Origin: Spirulinaceae cyanobacterium SM2_1_0
GTDB lineage: Bacteria; Cyanobacteriota; Cyanobacteriia; Cyanobacteriales; Spirulinaceae
Reading direction: 5' to 3'
NCBI GenBank assembly: GCA_012031265.1
Contig: JAAUTY010000048.1
Coordinates: 1 to 36,465 of the forward strand
DNA length: 36,465 nt
Position numbers and translations under genes: made by a program
The notes under the pieces: generated by a model
The model's input: only the letters and a program-made list of their open reading frames with translations
The model's database searches: none
Told to the model about the DNA's origin: nothing
Shown: piece after piece, positions 34,690 to 36,465 of the stretch
How the letters are laid out: each line of letters opens with the position of its first letter
How positions within the stretch are numbered: position 1 is the first letter of the stretch

Positions 34690-36465
34690 ATGAATCGCCC
34701 CCAGCCGCCGCTTAGCACCTACCTCTGGGCCGCCGGATCTGCTGCCGCTCGGTTGCGCCCACCGAATGTCATCGCAGGTCGCTATAAGGTCATTCACCCA
34801 CAAATCTGGCAGGACGTCTATCCAGAGCGCTTACCGACGCTCCCGAATCCACTCCCGACGCAGTTGGCCGCCTATTTGCGCCTCTATCCCCAGCGCCTGC
34901 ACATTCCCAGTGTTTACGGCGTCTGCTATCTGGATGATGCTCCGGTGATCCTGCTCCAGGACGCCCCGGTTGACGAGGACGGCAATCTGCTCCCGGCGCT
35001 CTTCAGTACTTGGTCGCAGGTCTCAGCACTACGGCAAGTCTACTGGCTCTGGCAACTGCTGGAGCTGTGGCAGCCGCTGGCAGCGCAGGGAGTAGCGGCT
35101 TCCCTGCTCGATCCGAAGAACCTGCGGGTTGAGGGCTGGCGGCTACGCCTGCGGGAATTATCTTTTACTACTGAGCCAGCCACCCTCCAGCAACTGGGTC
35201 AGAGCTGGGTCAATCTGGCGCGGGCGGCGCGCGCGGGCGTGGCCCAGAAGCTGGGGGCGATCGCCAGCGAGCTACAACGCCCGGGCGCAACTTTCAACGT
35301 GGCGAGCAAGGCGCTGAATAAACTGTTGCTCATCCAAGCAGCGCAACAACCCGTTCGCAGCCACATTGCCAGTGCCACCGACAGCGGCCCGCAACACGAG
35401 CGCAATGAAGATGCTTGTTACCCGCACCCGGCGGATCTGAGCGGCAATGGCGATCGCACCCCCAGTACCAGCCATATTGCGATCATCTGCGATGGCATTG
35501 GTGGTCACGAGGGGGGGGATGTAGCCAGTCGCTTGGCCGTGCAATCTCTGCAACTGCAACTGCAAGCCTTACTGGCAGAAATTCCCCGCGAGCGGGAGTT
35601 GCTCAGCCCCGATCTAGTCGCCGATCAGCTCAAGGCGATCCTGCGAATTGCCAACAACTTGATTTGCTCACGCAATGATGACCAGGGCCGGGAAGCACGT
35701 CAGCGCATGGCAACGACTGCAATCATCGCCATCCAGATTCCGCAAGCCGTGCCGCTGAACGATACCGATTTTGGCAACAGTCGCGAGCTGTATCTGTTGC
35801 ACGTTGGCGATAGCCGCGCCTATTGGTTGACAGCGCAGTATTGTCAGCCCTTGACTGTGGACGATGATGTGGCCAGCCGTGAGATCCGGCTGGCGCGCAG
35901 TCTGCCGCTTCAGGCTGTGCGTCGCCCCGATGCCAGTGCTCTTACCCAGGCACTCGGAACGCGCGAGGCCGAACGCTTGCGGCCGACGATCCAGCGCTTC
36001 ACGATCGACGAAGACGGCATTTTGCTGCTCTGCTCCGATGGTCTCAGCGATAACTTTTTATTGGAGCGCTCCTGGCGGGAGTTTGTCCCCGATATTCTCA
36101 AAGGTAAACTCAGTTTGACGACCGCCGCTGACTTATTAGTGCGTTTGGCCAACCAGCGCAACGGTCATGACAATACAACGGTGGTCGCCATCCAGTACAC
36201 CCTGGTTGCCGACGAGCCGGTGACCCTCAAGTTGCGGGACTTGCCGACTGAGTTGCCGGTTGAGGATAGTAGTTTGACCGAGGGGCGATCGCCGATTGCG
36301 GAGCCACACCAGCCTCCCCCCGCCCCGGAACCTGCGCCGCCGCCCGAGCCGGAACCCGCGCCGCAGGCGGCTGAAATCCCTGCCATGCCCGACATTCGCC
36401 TAGAGCCGATGACCAGCGGCAACGGTCGTCCCGCCACACCGCTGGGCTACAGCAATGGCAGCCCG
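34690..36465 (+). CDS. PP2C-type serine/threonine phosphatase with kinase-like N-terminus (3' end cut by window)
   Basis: The open frame runs for 592 codons and leaves the window without a stop. Residues 228-500 form a PP2C phosphatase with the metal-binding aspartates in place: SATDSGPQHERNEDA (228-242), ICDGIGGHEGGD (266-277), LHVGDSRAYWL (370-380), LLLCSDGLSD (445-454) and GHDNTT (492-497). Residues 30-200 resemble a protein kinase lobe (GRYKVIHPQ, VYGVCYLDDAPVILLQDAP, LLDPKNLRV) but lack the HRD and DFG motifs. The tail after 530 is rich in Pro and Glu. It should remove phosphate from Ser/Thr and may read signals through the kinase-like part. The ATG start is at 34690. It is divergent from nfeD, with 175 bases between the frames. 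Confidence 0.88.
   Translation, partial: MNRPQPPLSTYLWAAGSAAARLRPPNVIAGRYKVIHPQIWQDVYPERLPTLPNPLPTQLAAYLRLYPQRLHIPSVYGVCYLDDAPVILLQDAPVDEDGNLLPALFSTWSQVSALRQVYWLWQLLELWQPLAAQGVAASLLDPKNLRVEGWRLRLRELSFTTEPATLQQLGQSWVNLARAARAGVAQKLGAIASELQRPGATFNVASKALNKLLLIQAAQQPVRSHIASATDSGPQHERNEDACYPHPADLSGNGDRTPSTSHIAIICDGIGGHEGGDVASRLAVQSLQLQLQALLAEIPRERELLSPDLVADQLKAILRIANNLICSRNDDQGREARQRMATTAIIAIQIPQAVPLNDTDFGNSRELYLLHVGDSRAYWLTAQYCQPLTVDDDVASREIRLARSLPLQAVRRPDASALTQALGTREAERLRPTIQRFTIDEDGILLLCSDGLSDNFLLERSWREFVPDILKGKLSLTTAADLLVRLANQRNGHDNTTVVAIQYTLVADEPVTLKLRDLPTELPVEDSSLTEGRSPIAEPHQPPPAPEPAPPPEPEPAPQAAEIPAMPDIRLEPMTSGNGRPATPLGYSNGSP

Overview
The window reads as chromosomal DNA from a GC-rich cyanobacterium. 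The palindrome GCGATCGC (HIP1) occurs throughout both genes and spacers. Cyanobacterial families are common: DUF3370, a CyaB-type GAF-GAF-PAS adenylate cyclase, a cyanobacterial MenE, a long-form UrtB, pentapeptide-repeat proteins and a PP2C phosphatase with a kinase-like N-terminus. I cannot fix the genus. I see no insertion sequence, prophage, CRISPR array, rRNA or tRNA. This is a mostly intact, mostly housekeeping region with 28 supported coding sequences, one of which is frameshifted (recN) and one of which runs off the right edge.

Layout: 1-657 has no convincing gene. 658-4309 holds a Uma2-family nuclease-like gene, menE (phylloquinone pathway), and an atzG-atzE amidohydrolase pair. 4382-8614 is one very large sensor: degenerate CheB, CheR, coiled coil, two PAS segments, histidine kinase and receiver. 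9011-10809 holds a pentapeptide-repeat gene and a DUF58 gene that converge on a shared CTAG. 10810-11389 is a repeat-rich spacer with what looks like a gene remnant. 11390-14059 is the adenylate cyclase. 14250-16018 is recN, broken by a one-base frameshift near its 3' end.

16156-21738 is the urea ABC transporter operon urtABCDE, transcribed right to left. Its promoter region carries a textbook NtcA-activated arrangement (GTA-N8-TAC, then 22 bases, then TAAGAT), so it should be switched on by nitrogen limitation. 21909-26088 is a run of leftward genes for an EEP-family phosphodiesterase, DUF3370, GerMN and DUF2993 proteins, most of them envelope-associated. From 26262 the strand switches: a small secreted protein, a second pentapeptide-repeat protein, dxr (MEP isoprenoid pathway), a 66-residue membrane protein, and egtC-egtB (ergothioneine-type sulfur chemistry). 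The right end has an alpha/beta hydrolase, the classical nfeD-SPFH (stomatin) operon, and a partial PP2C phosphatase fused to a kinase-like domain.

Nitrogen acquisition links two parts of the window: urt imports urea, and AtzEG belongs to the family that hydrolyses carboxylated urea compounds. That link is an inference, because the two loci are about 12 kb apart. I did not find a clearly new multi-gene system. The best leads are the erased CheB active site inside the giant sensor, the recN frameshift, the pseudokinase-PP2C fusion, the orphan AtzEG and EgtCB pairs, and the gene remnant and palindromic repeats at 11.0-11.4 kb.
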